This document shows, in pieces, positions 16,301 to 24,232 of a DNA stretch of 64,000 nucleotides (positions are counted from its first letter, which is position 1; each line of letters begins with the position of its first letter). A model generated the notes under the pieces. That model was given only the letters and a program-made list of their open reading frames with translations, was not told the origin of the DNA and made no database searches. A program made the position numbers and the translations under genes. The stretch lies in contig NZ_JAKSYM010000369.1 of assembly GCF_022829545.1 (NCBI RefSeq), forward strand, positions 94,978 through 158,977, read 5' to 3'. Source of the DNA: Methylobacterium sp. J-030. GTDB lineage: Bacteria > Pseudomonadota > Alphaproteobacteria > Rhizobiales > Beijerinckiaceae.

Positions 16301-18487
16301 TCAGACGCGGTAGTGCGCGGAATTCCGTGACAGGTTGATGTTGTAATACGGGTCGGCGCGCAGCTCCGGACCCCAGCGGTCGAGCATGGTCAGCACCTCG
16401 CCCTCGAAGCGCTTCTGCTTCTCGGGGGTGTCCTCGGCCCCGCGGCTCTTCGACTCGTGGTGGATCAGCTTGGCAAACGGCGTCCAGACGATCCGGTAGC
16501 CGGCCCGGCGGATCTTCAGGCAGAGGTCCACGTCGTTGAACGCGACCTTCAGGGCGGTCGCGTCGAAGCCGCCGACCTCGGCGAAGACGTCGGCCCGCAT
16601 GGCGAGGCACGCACCCGTCACCGCCGAGACCTCGTGGGCGATCACCATGCGGCAGAAGTAACCCGGGTCTGCGTCCGGCACGCCGAGATGGCCGTGGCCG
16701 GCGACGCCGCCGATCCCCAGCACGATGCCGCCGTGCTGGATGGTCCGGTCCGGATAGAGGAGTTTGGCCCCGACGGCGCCGATCTCCGGCCGGACCGCGT
16801 GGCGGACCAACTCGGTGAGCCAGCCCGGCTCCAGCACCTCGATGTCGTTGTTGAGGAACAGGAGGATCGGCCCGGTGGCCGCCGCCGCCCCCCGGTTGGA
16901 GAGATCGGAGAAATTGAAGGCCCCCGGCACCGGCATGACGCGGACCCGCGGATCGTCCCGGTAGCGGGCGAACAGGGCGGCGGTCGCGGGCTCGCGGCTG
17001 TCGTTGTCGAGGATGACGACCTCGATGTCGGGGTAGTCGGTCGCGGTCAGCAACCCGTCGAGGGTCACCGACAGGATCTCGGCGCGGTCCCGGGTCGGGA
17101 TGATCGCCGAGACCCGGGGCGGCGGCTCCGGCAGGGGCCGGATCAGGCGGTTGAAGCCGTTGGGGCCGGCCTCGGCCCGCCCGCCCCAGGGGGCGACGAC
17201 CTCCTCCAGGGCGCGCAGGCGCGCGGCCTCCGCCCGGGCGAGCGCCCGGTCCGAGAAGGTGCCGGAGCCCTGCCCGGCGCGCCAGTGATAGAGCACCCGC
17301 GGGATGTGGCGGATGCGGGCGGGATCGAGGCCGGCGGTCAGCCGGAGCAGCAGATCGTGGTCCTGGCTGCCCTCGAAGCCCGGGCGCAGGCCGCCGAGGG
17401 CGCGTAAGGATTCGGTCCGCACCACCGTGAGATGGTTGATGTAGTTCTGCGCGTAGAGCAGCTCCCGGTCGAAGCCCGCCTTGAAATGCGGGTCGAAGCG
17501 GCGGCCGCGCCCATCGATCTTGTCCTCGTCGCTGTAGATCAGCACGAGGTCGGGGTCGCGGCGCAAAGCCCGGGCGACCTCGTAGAGCGCGTCCACGGTC
17601 AGCGCGTCGTCGTGGTCCATGAAGGCGCAGGCGACGCCCCGGGCGAGGCCCAGCGCGTCGTTGGTCGCCCGGGCGATGTGGCCGTTTTCGGGCCGGGTCA
17701 GCACGCGGATGCGCGGATCGGCCTTGGCCGCCTTCGCCAGGATCCGCGGGATCGCGGGCCGGGTGGAGGCGTCGTCGACGACGCAGAGTTCCCAATGGGG
17801 GTAGAGCTGCGCGCCGAGCGAGGCGAGGGCGGCCCTGAGCACCTTCGGGTCGGGGTCGTGAACCGGCATCAGCACGGAGATCAGGGGTGGGTCGGCCCAG
17901 GCGGCGATCTCGGCGGCGATCCCGTCCCGCTCGGGCCGGCGCAGGGTGTGGGTGCCGAGCCACGCCTCGTAGCCGCTCACCCGCCGATGGCGCAGGGCCC
18001 GGCCGAGGAAGCCCCGGGCCCGGACCTTCTTGCCGAGGACGCGCCAGTACAGGGCCTGCACGGTCAGGCCCGGCTCGCGCAGGAGGCCGCGCCCGGCCAG
18101 GACCGGCCGGGCGAGGGGGCGCAGGGCGATCCGGCGCAGCCGGGCCGGCGCCCGGCCGGACGGGTCGGCGACGCGGAGTTCGCTCGCGTCCTCAGGCAGG
18201 CGGCCGACCCACGCGAAGGCGCCGCCGCCCCGCGCCTCCTGCGGCAGGAGCGAGCCCGGGCGCCCGTCGGCCCCGACGAAGCTGATATCCGGGACGGTGT
18301 CGCGACCCTCGGCCGGATCGTTCGCCAGGACGATCTCGACCCAGCGGCCCGCGAGCCCCGGCAGGCCCACGCGCAAGCCGTCCGCCGCCGCCCGCGCCGG
18401 CAGGGGGCGCGGGCCGCGACCGAATCCGGTGACCTGCGCCGGCGGAAGATGTCGGTCGGACATCGCCGTCCCGGGAACGGACGCCAT
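16301..18487 (-). CDS. Large glycosyltransferase with two tandem GT2 domains
   Basis: This 728-residue protein probably adds sugars to a cell-surface polysaccharide. The N-terminal 180 residues are Arg/Ala rich and unassigned. The first GT-A domain starts at about residue 205 (ISVLMPVHDPDP, then CVVDDAST and MDHDDALT). The second starts at about 455 (VSAIIPTRDRAEIL, then VILDNDS and LLFLNNDIEVLEPGW, ending LIHHESKSRG). Both keep the DxD-like elements. No membrane helix is obvious, so it is likely cytoplasmic or peripheral. The ATG at 18487 was used; one at 18463 is an alternative. No other polysaccharide genes are adjacent, so the substrate is unknown. Confidence 0.9.
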   Translation of the reverse strand: MASVPGTAMSDRHLPPAQVTGFGRGPRPLPARAAADGLRVGLPGLAGRWVEIVLANDPAEGRDTVPDISFVGADGRPGSLLPQEARGGGAFAWVGRLPEDASELRVADPSGRAPARLRRIALRPLARPVLAGRGLLREPGLTVQALYWRVLGKKVRARGFLGRALRHRRVSGYEAWLGTHTLRRPERDGIAAEIAAWADPPLISVLMPVHDPDPKVLRAALASLGAQLYPHWELCVVDDASTRPAIPRILAKAAKADPRIRVLTRPENGHIARATNDALGLARGVACAFMDHDDALTVDALYEVARALRRDPDLVLIYSDEDKIDGRGRRFDPHFKAGFDRELLYAQNYINHLTVVRTESLRALGGLRPGFEGSQDHDLLLRLTAGLDPARIRHIPRVLYHWRAGQGSGTFSDRALARAEAARLRALEEVVAPWGGRAEAGPNGFNRLIRPLPEPPPRVSAIIPTRDRAEILSVTLDGLLTATDYPDIEVVILDNDSREPATAALFARYRDDPRVRVMPVPGAFNFSDLSNRGAAAATGPILLFLNNDIEVLEPGWLTELVRHAVRPEIGAVGAKLLYPDRTIQHGGIVLGIGGVAGHGHLGVPDADPGYFCRMVIAHEVSAVTGACLAMRADVFAEVGGFDATALKVAFNDVDLCLKIRRAGYRIVWTPFAKLIHHESKSRGAEDTPEKQKRFEGEVLTMLDRWGPELRADPYYNINLSRNSAHYRV

Positions 18488-18911
18488 CAGCGCCGGCCCT
18501 CGCCGGCTGCGGGGGCGACGCTCCGCGTGCCCGCGGATCCGGGGTCGCGGGTCGAATCACCCGGATCGTGGTCGATGATGCAGCGCATGTCTCGAAGCAT
18601 GGGGCGGCGGGCCGGCGCCCTGCGGCGCGGCCGGAGGCCGGGCGGCAGGCCCATAGCGCATTTTGCCGGGCCCGTGCACCTCGCCCGGACCGGCCGTGCG
18701 CGGGCCCCTCGGGAAACAGGTTCCGCTTGCGCCCCGGCCGGGCAGGGGCTATAGGCCCCGCCCACCGGAGCCCGCACGGCTCCGGCCCGGGCGCGTCGCT
18801 CAGCGGGGGAGCCCTGCCTTGACAGGGTCGGGGGCTCTCTTCATAGGTCGCCGAGGTGTCTGGGCTAGTTCGATGGCGTCCAGGTTCGGCGAACCTGATC
18901 GCGGTCGATGA
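18488..18911. other. Intergenic region before tRNA-Val
   Basis: No convincing gene. It contains a hairpin-forming stretch around 18808-18838 (a CCCTG/CAGGG core inside a GAGC/GCTC outer stem, followed by TCTCTT) that may end transcription, and the perfect palindrome at 18881-18897. The tRNA promoter must also lie here. Confidence 0.4.
18881..18897. repeat. Perfect palindrome CAGGTTCG-G-CGAACCTG upstream of tRNA-Val
   Basis: Eight-base arms with a single-base centre. A near-identical palindrome (GGTTCG-T-CGAACC) lies on the other side of the tRNA at 19027-19039, and both are followed by GAT. Function unknown. Confidence 0.7.
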
Positions 18912-18986
18912 GGAGACGTAGCACAGCGGTAGTGCATTCCCTTGACATGGGAAAGGTCACAGGTTCGATCCCTGTCGTCTCCACCA
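18912..18986 (+). tRNA. tRNA-Val (anticodon GAC)
   Basis: The 75-base sequence folds into a complete cloverleaf. The acceptor stem GGAGACG (18912-18918) pairs fully with CGTCTCC (18976-18982), followed by A73 and an encoded CCA. The anticodon arm is TTCCC-TTGACAT-GGGAA, giving anticodon GAC, which reads the valine codons GTC and GTT. The T-arm contains GGTTCGATCCC. The gene is flanked by two similar short palindromes. Confidence 0.95.
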
Positions 18987-19084
18987 CTCGCCGGACGGTC
19001 AAGCCGATTGCGGCGCGGTGGTCTCCGGTTCGTCGAACCTGATGCGGGTTCCGCGGACCGCAGCCGAAGGTTCGTAGCGCCGCC

Positions 19085-19354
19085 ATGACCGCCGAACGCA
19101 GGCACTGGTTCTACGACAGCCGGATCCTGGTCTGCGCCTTCTGCCTGGTCCTGTTCGTCGCGATCTTCTGGCAGGTCAGCCGGTTCGAAGGCTTCCAGCC
19201 GATCTTCACCTGCGAATCCAAGAACGACATCGACCGCCTGTTGCTCACCTCCGGGATGGATGCCTGCATGGGCAACGCCCATTCGCAGGACGAGAAGGAG
19301 CGCTGCATGCGCACCGTCTATCTCCTGGCCTGCATGAAGGAGCGCTGGCGCTGA
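19085..19354 (+). CDS. Small membrane-anchored protein with six cysteines
   Basis: An 89-residue protein with one membrane helix at about residues 15-32 (LVCAFCLVLFVAIFWQV). A short extracytoplasmic part follows with four spaced cysteines (FTCESKND, MDACMGNAHS, ERCMRTV, LACMKERW). The paired-cysteine spacing suggests disulfides in the periplasm. I recognise no family. The ATG at 19085 lies about 100 bases after the tRNA. It stands alone on the plus strand before a long gap. Confidence 0.65.
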   Translation: MTAERRHWFYDSRILVCAFCLVLFVAIFWQVSRFEGFQPIFTCESKNDIDRLLLTSGMDACMGNAHSQDEKERCMRTVYLLACMKERWR

Positions 19355-19708
19355 CGGGCGTCGGGGCCGGCGGCAGAAAGGTCTGAGATCAGGGACCAGC
19401 CGGGACTGGAATGGCCCTACGGCCCCATCGAGAACGCACACGCGCCGCGGGCGCGCACGACCGCGCCGTGAGCGACGGGGCGTGCGGCGCGCTCAACGGC
19501 CTGATCGACACGGAGCGCGGAGATCGTGATCGACCTCCGGCCGTCGAGGAACAACATCTTCCGGAGACGAGCGCGCGGGGCCCGCGAAAGCCCGCGAGGA
19601 TCGTGCACGCGCCCGCATTCCTGCAGGATCGGCGCTGTTTTAACCGTCCGTTAACCATTTTTACCAGTTTAGTTGGATCAGAGTCCGGCCGTAGGGAGCA
19701 GAAGGTCC
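19355..19708. other. Intergenic region carrying a CtrA box
   Basis: No gene seen in about 350 bases. Most of the stretch is GC-rich; the last 80 bases turn AT-rich and contain the CtrA-type box and presumably the promoter of the coiled-coil pair. Confidence 0.5.
19640..19654 (+). promoter_or_regulatory. CtrA binding site candidate (TTAA-N7-TTAA)
   Basis: TTAA-CCGTCCG-TTAA matches the full consensus of the alphaproteobacterial cell-cycle regulator CtrA, and the right half continues as TTAACCAT. It is 55 bases upstream of the GTG of the first coiled-coil gene. In a GC-rich genome such a chance match is uncommon. Confidence 0.7.
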
Positions 19709-20218
19709 GTGAGCGAGCTGCAGAGGCTTCTGAACGACCCGCGCTTCCGGCCCGCGGAGAGGATCAAGCAGGAACTCGGTGCCGTGCCCGAAGCCGGCAT
19801 CGGCAACGTCCTCCGGGTCGTCTCCTCGATGCAGGAGCCGGCCGAACTCCCCGCGCCGAACGCGCCGCCGCAGGATTGGGACGCGCTGATCCACCGGGTC
19901 CAGACCGCCGCCCGTCAGGCGCGCGTGGTCGAGGCGCAGGCCCGGGAGCGGGAAGAGCGGATCGAGCACGTGCTGGAGCGGGTCCGGGAGGACATCAACG
20001 CCTCCAACGAGCGGGCCCGCATCGCGGAGATGCAGGCCCGGGACGTCCAGGCCCGCGCCGAGGCGCAGGTCATCGCCGCCGAGGAACGCGTCAAGGCCTC
20101 CGAGGCCCGCGCCCGCGCCGCCGAGGAGCGGGCGCGGCACGCCGAGGAATGGCTCGGGCGCGTTCAGGAGGCGATCCTCGCCGAATTCTCCGACATGACC
20201 GATCAGGCCGCGGCGTGA
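19709..20218 (+). CDS. Coiled-coil protein, first of a coupled paralogous pair
   Basis: This 169-residue protein has a GTG start with AGGGAG and GAAGG purine runs upstream. After a short N-terminus (VSELQRLLNDPRFRPAERIK) and a Pro-rich link comes a long heptad-like coiled coil from about residue 65 to 150, full of Glu, Arg and Ala. It ends in RHAEEWLGRVQEAILAEFSD. There is no signal peptide or membrane helix. No enzyme motif is visible, so a structural or scaffold role is only a guess. The next gene starts within its stop codon and encodes a similar protein. A CtrA box 55 bases upstream suggests cell-cycle-linked expression. Confidence 0.75.
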   Translation: MSELQRLLNDPRFRPAERIKQELGAVPEAGIGNVLRVVSSMQEPAELPAPNAPPQDWDALIHRVQTAARQARVVEAQAREREERIEHVLERVREDINASNERARIAEMQARDVQARAEAQVIAAEERVKASEARARAAEERARHAEEWLGRVQEAILAEFSDMTDQAAA

Positions 20219-20676
20219 GCGGGTCCGCCGGCGCGGCGTTCGCGGCACGCGCGGATACCCCCGACCATCGGGGCGACCCGATCGACCGGGTCGTGGCGTT
20301 GTTCGCGGGTCCTGCGCCGGCCGCGGCTCCGGAGCCCGACGACTGGTCGGCCTCCCTGACCGCGGTGCGCGGCCTCGCGACCCGGGTGCGCACCCTTCAG
20401 ACGCGGGCCCGGGATTCGATGCGGGAGGCCCAGCGCTCCGTGCGGGAGGCGGAATCGGCCGCGCGCGCCGCCGAGGATCGGGCGCTGCACGCCGAATCCC
20501 TGCTGCGCGAGGCGGTGGCCCGGGCGGAGCGCGCCGAGGATCAGGTCCGCGCGGCGGCCGAGCGGATCGAGCGGGCGGAGGCCCAGACCGCCGAGGCGCG
20601 GGCGTGGCTGCGGCGCATGCACGAATGCATGGTCAGCGAGTTCGGCGCCCTCACCCAGGAACCGGCCCTGGCCTGA
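20215..20676 (+). CDS. Coiled-coil protein, second of a coupled paralogous pair
   Basis: This 153-residue protein starts at a GTG whose last bases overlap the stop of the preceding gene (GTGA), so translation is coupled. Like its neighbour it has a Pro/Ala-rich N-terminal part and then a DDW element (matching DW in the neighbour). A long Arg/Glu/Ala coiled coil follows from about residue 55, and it closes with ARAWLRRMHECMVSEFGALT, similar to the neighbour's end. The two probably arose by duplication and may form a heteromeric coiled coil. No named family is recognised. Confidence 0.75.
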   Translation: MSGSAGAAFAARADTPDHRGDPIDRVVALFAGPAPAAAPEPDDWSASLTAVRGLATRVRTLQTRARDSMREAQRSVREAESAARAAEDRALHAESLLREAVARAERAEDQVRAAAERIERAEAQTAEARAWLRRMHECMVSEFGALTQEPALA

Positions 20677-20697
20677 ACCCGCCGGGCCGAAACTCAA

Positions 20698-20782
20698 GCA
20701 GGTTTCGCAAAGGTGGCCGCCGGTTTTGCGAAGAAACCCTGCGACCGACCGAGGACCCGAGCGGACGACGCGTTGGCCTGCC
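20698..20782. repeat. Interspersed repeat family B, copy 1
   Basis: About 85 bp beginning GCAGGTTTCGCAAAGGTGGC and ending GACGCGTTGGCCTGCC. A second copy at 55155-55239 matches most positions. It contains an imperfect hairpin (TTTCGCAAA against TTTTGCGAAGAAA). Confidence 0.8.
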
Positions 20783-20800
20783 AAGGCAAGGCTCTCAGCC

Positions 20801-20860
20801 TGTGTCGTGATGCGCGCTCTTGAGCCGAACCGGTGTCCGCTTCGGCGGAGGGCGCCCTAG
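20801..20860. repeat. 3'-end hairpin repeat family C, copy 1
   Basis: Runs from TGTGTCGTGA to CTAG and contains the hairpin CCGAAC-CGG-TGT-CCG-CTTCGG. It ends exactly on the stop codon of the minus-strand gene at 20857. Other copies are at 54404-54440 and 62234-62290. Confidence 0.75.
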
Positions 20861-21111
20861 GCCAGCGCCGGGGCGGCCACGACGTCGACGGCGTGCAGCG
20901 CCCAGGCGAACGGATCGCCGGGGCCGTAATACACCGCGATCTCGAGCTGAAGGATCCGGATGCAGGCCTCGGACAGGTCCGGCAGCAGGTCGCGGCCCTG
21001 GCGGTCGAGGACGGTGGTGAGCGCGGGCAATGGCCGCCCCTCCCGGTAGGTGACGAGCACCTGCGCCTCGGCACGGGGATCGAGCGGATCGATGCAGTAA
21101 CGCGCCGTCAT
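20857..21111 (-). CDS. Small protein related to the one at 36749
   Basis: An 84-residue soluble protein, MTARYCIDPLDPRAEAQVLV with further elements RDLLPDLSEACIRILQLEI and DPFAWALHAVDVVAA. It shares its plan with the protein at 36749-36991: a Cys-x-DPxxP/DPxAE start, then an acidic or basic strand, then a H/R-D-xLPDL element. No named family is recognised. The stop codon coincides with the end of a family C hairpin repeat, and the start ATG at 21111 is preceded by GGAGG. Confidence 0.65.
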   Translation of the reverse strand: MTARYCIDPLDPRAEAQVLVTYREGRPLPALTTVLDRQGRDLLPDLSEACIRILQLEIAVYYGPGDPFAWALHAVDVVAAPALA

Positions 21112-21331
21112 CCGAACCTCCTCCGCACCAGCCGCGGTGGCCGCCGGTAATCCGGCTCTGTAACAGTCCGATGAAGCCGACCGCCCGGGGCGGGGGACGG
21201 ACGGTGCGAGCGGGCGTTTTCCCGCGCCGCGTGGCCCGGCCGACGCAATGCGAGCGACCGCCTTAAGCCGGTGCATACGCCCGTCGCGGCAGGGTTCCCG
21301 GATCCGTTCGACATCCTCCGGCAGGGTCGCC

Positions 21332-21487
21332 GTGACGCTCAGCATCGTCCTCAGCACGGCGCTTCCGCTCCTCACGGGGGTGGTGGCCCTGCTGTGGGCC
21401 GGATGGGTCGCGCCGGAGCAGGAAACGCGCCCCGACCCGCCGAGCCCGCGCGCCCCGCAGACGTGGTGGCGCGGGCGGAGCCGTTAA
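21332..21487 (+). CDS. Possible small single-helix membrane protein
   Basis: A 51-residue frame from a GTG gives VTLSIVLSTALPLLTGVVAL and continues hydrophobic to about residue 27, followed by a Pro/Arg-rich tail ending WWRGRSR. The single helix and basic tail look like a real small membrane protein, but the ribosome-binding site is weak and the frame is also open upstream. Treat as tentative. Confidence 0.35.
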   Translation: MTLSIVLSTALPLLTGVVALLWAGWVAPEQETRPDPPSPRAPQTWWRGRSR

Positions 21488-21559
21488 GAGAGTCTTCACC
21501 CTGCCGCGACCCCGCCGCGGAGGCGCGAAACCCTCCGGGGCCGCTGCCGGTTTCGAGGG

Positions 21560-21907
21560 ATGACCCAGTTCACGCTCGTGGCTCCGGCTCAGCCGCTGCC
21601 CGCCGGAAGCGCGCGGAAGCGCGGCTCGGCACATCGGTCGGCCAACCTGCCGGGGAGCCGGAGCGCCATGCTCGAGCGGCTCGCCCGGGAACTCGATCTG
21701 CCGGTCGAGGCCTTCCTCACCGAGGCGGACCCGGACACGGACTCCCCGGGCGCGGCACCGGTCGCGGAGGCCGGCGACCTCCTGGCCCTGGAACTCGTGG
21801 CCCTGGTGCGCCACTGGCTGGCGATCGGCGACGGCCAGGCGCGCCGCCGCGTCCTGAGCCTCGCCCGCCAGGAGGCCGAACGGTCGGGGCTGCGCGTCTG
21901 CGCCTGA
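21560..21907 (+). CDS. XRE-regulator-like protein missing the front of its HTH domain
   Basis: A 115-residue protein. Residues about 37-60 (SAMLERLARELDLPVEAFLT) match the last helices of an XRE helix-turn-helix domain. Residues about 72-110 (LLALELVALVRHWLAIGDGQ then ARRRVLSLARQEAE) match the C-terminal helices of alphaproteobacterial XRE regulators such as the one at 61137. The expected first helices and recognition helix are replaced by a Ser/Arg/Pro-rich segment, so specific DNA binding by the usual mode is doubtful. It may be a decayed regulator or a dimerisation partner. The start at 21560 is the first ATG. Confidence 0.55.
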   Translation: MTQFTLVAPAQPLPAGSARKRGSAHRSANLPGSRSAMLERLARELDLPVEAFLTEADPDTDSPGAAPVAEAGDLLALELVALVRHWLAIGDGQARRRVLSLARQEAERSGLRVCA

Positions 21908-21994
21908 GCGCGGGACGGGTTCCGGCGGCGGCCCGCGCCGGGCTATGACGGTCCGGCAGCCCCCGTGGCGGGGGCCGGTTCTGGGAGGCCGTAC

Positions 21995-22774
21995 ATGGAT
22001 CTCGGCTTGAGCGGGCGCCGGGCGCTCGTCTGCGCGGCGAGCAAGGGGCTGGGCCGCGGCTGCGCCCTGGCGCTCGCCCGGGAGGGCGTGGCGGTGACGA
22101 TCACCGCCCGCAATGCGGAGACGCTGGAGCGGACCGCGGAGGAGATCCGCCGGGCGACCGGCGCCACCGTCACCACGGTCGCGGGCGACATCGCCACCGA
22201 GGCCGGCCGCGCCGCAGCGCTGGCCGCCTGCCCGGAGCCCGACATCCTGGTCACCAACGCGGGCGGCCCGCCCCCGGGCGACTTCCGCGCGTGGGACCGG
22301 GACGCCTGGATCCGGGCGCTCGACGCCAACATGCTGGCGCCGATCGCGCTCATCCAGGCGACCGTCGACGGGATGATCGACCGCACATTCGGCCGGATCG
22401 TCAACATCACCTCCGGGTCGGTGAAGGCGCCGATCCCGCATCTCGGCCTGTCGAACGGCGCCCGCGGGGGGCTGACCGGCTTCGTGGCGGGCCTCGCCCG
22501 GCAGACGGTGCGGCACGGGGTGACGATCAACAACCTGCTGCCCGGCCCGTTCGACACCGACCGGATCCGCGGCAATGCCGGGGCGCTCGCCGCCAAGGCC
22601 GGCCTCAGCGTGGACGCCTTCCTCGAAGCCCGCGCCCGGGAGAACCCCGCGGGCCGCTTCGGCACCCCCGACGAGTTCGGGGCGGCCTGCGCCTTCCTGT
22701 GCAGCCAGCACGCCGGCTTCATCACCGGCCAGAACCTGCTGATGGACGGCGGCGCCTATCCCGGCACGCTCTGA
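21995..22774 (+). CDS. SDR-family protein lacking the usual catalytic Tyr and Lys
   Basis: A 259-residue short-chain dehydrogenase/reductase fold with the NAD(P)-binding glycine motif as ASKGLGRG (about residues 16-23) and the NAG motif as TNAGG. SDR enzymes use Ser-Tyr-x-x-x-Lys; here the Ser is present (NITSGS), but the YxxxK position reads SNGAR in LGLSNGARGGLTGF, so Tyr and Lys are Ser and Arg. The C-terminus ITGQNLLMDGGAYPG is typical of FabG-like proteins. This variant subgroup is known to be annotated as 3-oxoacyl-ACP reductase, but its reaction is unclear. The ATG at 21995 has GGGAGG upstream. Confidence 0.88.
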   Translation: MDLGLSGRRALVCAASKGLGRGCALALAREGVAVTITARNAETLERTAEEIRRATGATVTTVAGDIATEAGRAAALAACPEPDILVTNAGGPPPGDFRAWDRDAWIRALDANMLAPIALIQATVDGMIDRTFGRIVNITSGSVKAPIPHLGLSNGARGGLTGFVAGLARQTVRHGVTINNLLPGPFDTDRIRGNAGALAAKAGLSVDAFLEARARENPAGRFGTPDEFGAACAFLCSQHAGFITGQNLLMDGGAYPGTL

Positions 22775-22780
22775 GCCGCC

Positions 22781-22912
22781 CCGGGATCCCGGGTTTCCCA
22801 GGGGCGAGCCCTTGGGCGGATGCTCAGGGCGGAGCCCTGAGATTCTCGGCCCTGAGGTAGTCTCCAGGGCTCCGCCCTGGACCCGCGAAAGGTCTCGGCC
22901 TTTCGAAACCAG
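22781..22912. repeat. GC-rich hairpin repeat, family A copy 4 (longest)
   Basis: Reads as the reverse of copy 1: GGGATCCC first, then GCCCTTGGG, CAGGGC-GGA-GCCCTG, CCAGGGC-TCC-GCCCTGG and finally AAAGGTCTCGGCCTTT. It begins 7 bases after the SDR stop and ends shortly before the amidase start. Confidence 0.8.
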
Positions 22913-22948
22913 AACGCGCGCCGTTCGGAGCAACACGCGGTGAGGACC

Positions 22949-24232
22949 ATGAGCGTACGCGACACCGTCGAGGCGCGCCTGGCGCGGATCGGGGCGGGGG
23001 ACCCGGCGGTGTTCACCCGCCTCTACCCGGAGGCGGCCCGGGCGGCGGCGGACGCCGCCGATGCCCGCCGCCGGGACGGGCTCTCCCTCGGGCCGCTCGA
23101 CGGCGCGATCGTCTCGATCAAGGACCTGTTCGACGTGGCGGGCGAGACCACCACGGCCGGCTCGGTCCTGCTGGCGGGGGCGCCCCCGGCCGCGGCCGAC
23201 GCCCCGGTGGTCGCCCGCCTGCGCCGGGCCGGGGCGGTGATCCTGGGCAAGACCAACATGTCGGAATTCGCCTTCTCCGGCCTCGGGCTCAACCCGCATT
23301 ACGGCACCCCCGGCAACGCCGCCGATCCGGCCCGCATCCCCGGGGGCTCGTCCGCCGGGGCCGGGGTCTCGGTGGGGCAGGGGACGAGCGACGTCTCGAT
23401 CGGCTCCGACACCGGCGGCTCGGTGCGGATCCCGGCCTCGCTCAACGGCGTGGTCGGGTTCAAGCCGACCGCCCGGCGGGTGCCCCTGGCCGGCGCCTTC
23501 CCGCTCTCCTACGCCCTCGATTCCCTCGGGCCGCTCGCCCGGAGCGTGGCGGACTGCGCCGCCGCCGACGCCGTGATGGCGGGCGAGGAGCCCGCGCCGC
23601 TCGACGCCCTCCCGGTCGCAGGCCTGCGGATCGGCGTGCCCCGGGGCCTGCTGTTCACCGAGACCGAGCCCCTGGTCGCCGAGGCGTTCGAGCGGGCGCT
23701 GGCGCGGCTCTCGGCGGCGGGGGCCCGGGTGATCGACCACCCGATCGACGATCTCCTGGCCGCCATGGACGCGGCCCTGCCGGACGGGTCGCTGGCGGCG
23801 ATCGAGGCCGCCGCGATCCACGCCGACTGGCTCGACGCGCAGGCCGACCGCTACGACCCGCGGGTCCACCGCCGGATCCTGGCCGGCCGGGCGGCCCCGG
23901 CGACGCGCTACATCCGGACGCTGCGCCGCCGGACCGCGCTGGTCGCGGCCCTCGACGTTCGGCTCGCGCCCCTCAACCTGCTGGCGCTGCCGGCGACCGC
24001 CGCGACGGCGCCGCTCACCGCCCCGCTGGAGGCCGACGACGCGGCCTTCCTGGCGGCGAACCGGCTGATGCTGCGCAACACCGCCTTCGGCAACTTTTTC
24101 GACCTCACCGGCCTGTCGTTGCCGATGCCGGATCTCGCCCGGCCGGCGGGGCTGATGCTCCTCGCCCGCCACGGACAGGACCGCCGCCTGCTGGCGCTCG
24201 GCGCCGGCATCGAGGCGGCGCTGGCGGGGTAG
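22949..24232 (+). CDS. Amidase-signature family hydrolase
   Basis: A 427-residue amidase-signature enzyme that should cleave a carboxamide using a Ser-cisSer-Lys triad. The Lys is in IVSIKDLFDV (about residue 60), the cis-Ser in PGGSSAGAGVS (about 135), and the nucleophile in GSDTGGSVRIPAS (about 157). The length is slightly short for the family. The ATG at 22949 has GAGG 4 bases upstream; a GTG at 22940 is also in frame. It follows the SDR gene on the same strand but is separated by a long hairpin repeat, so co-transcription is unlikely. The substrate is unknown; GatA is unlikely because gatCAB neighbours are absent. Confidence 0.9.
   Translation: MSVRDTVEARLARIGAGDPAVFTRLYPEAARAAADAADARRRDGLSLGPLDGAIVSIKDLFDVAGETTTAGSVLLAGAPPAAADAPVVARLRRAGAVILGKTNMSEFAFSGLGLNPHYGTPGNAADPARIPGGSSAGAGVSVGQGTSDVSIGSDTGGSVRIPASLNGVVGFKPTARRVPLAGAFPLSYALDSLGPLARSVADCAAADAVMAGEEPAPLDALPVAGLRIGVPRGLLFTETEPLVAEAFERALARLSAAGARVIDHPIDDLLAAMDAALPDGSLAAIEAAAIHADWLDAQADRYDPRVHRRILAGRAAPATRYIRTLRRRTALVAALDVRLAPLNLLALPATAATAPLTAPLEADDAAFLAANRLMLRNTAFGNFFDLTGLSLPMPDLARPAGLMLLARHGQDRRLLALGAGIEAALAG

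Noticed and set aside
18881..19039. Integrative element attached to tRNA-Val
   Set aside because: No integrase gene or duplicated tRNA 3' end is found; the flanking genes look native.
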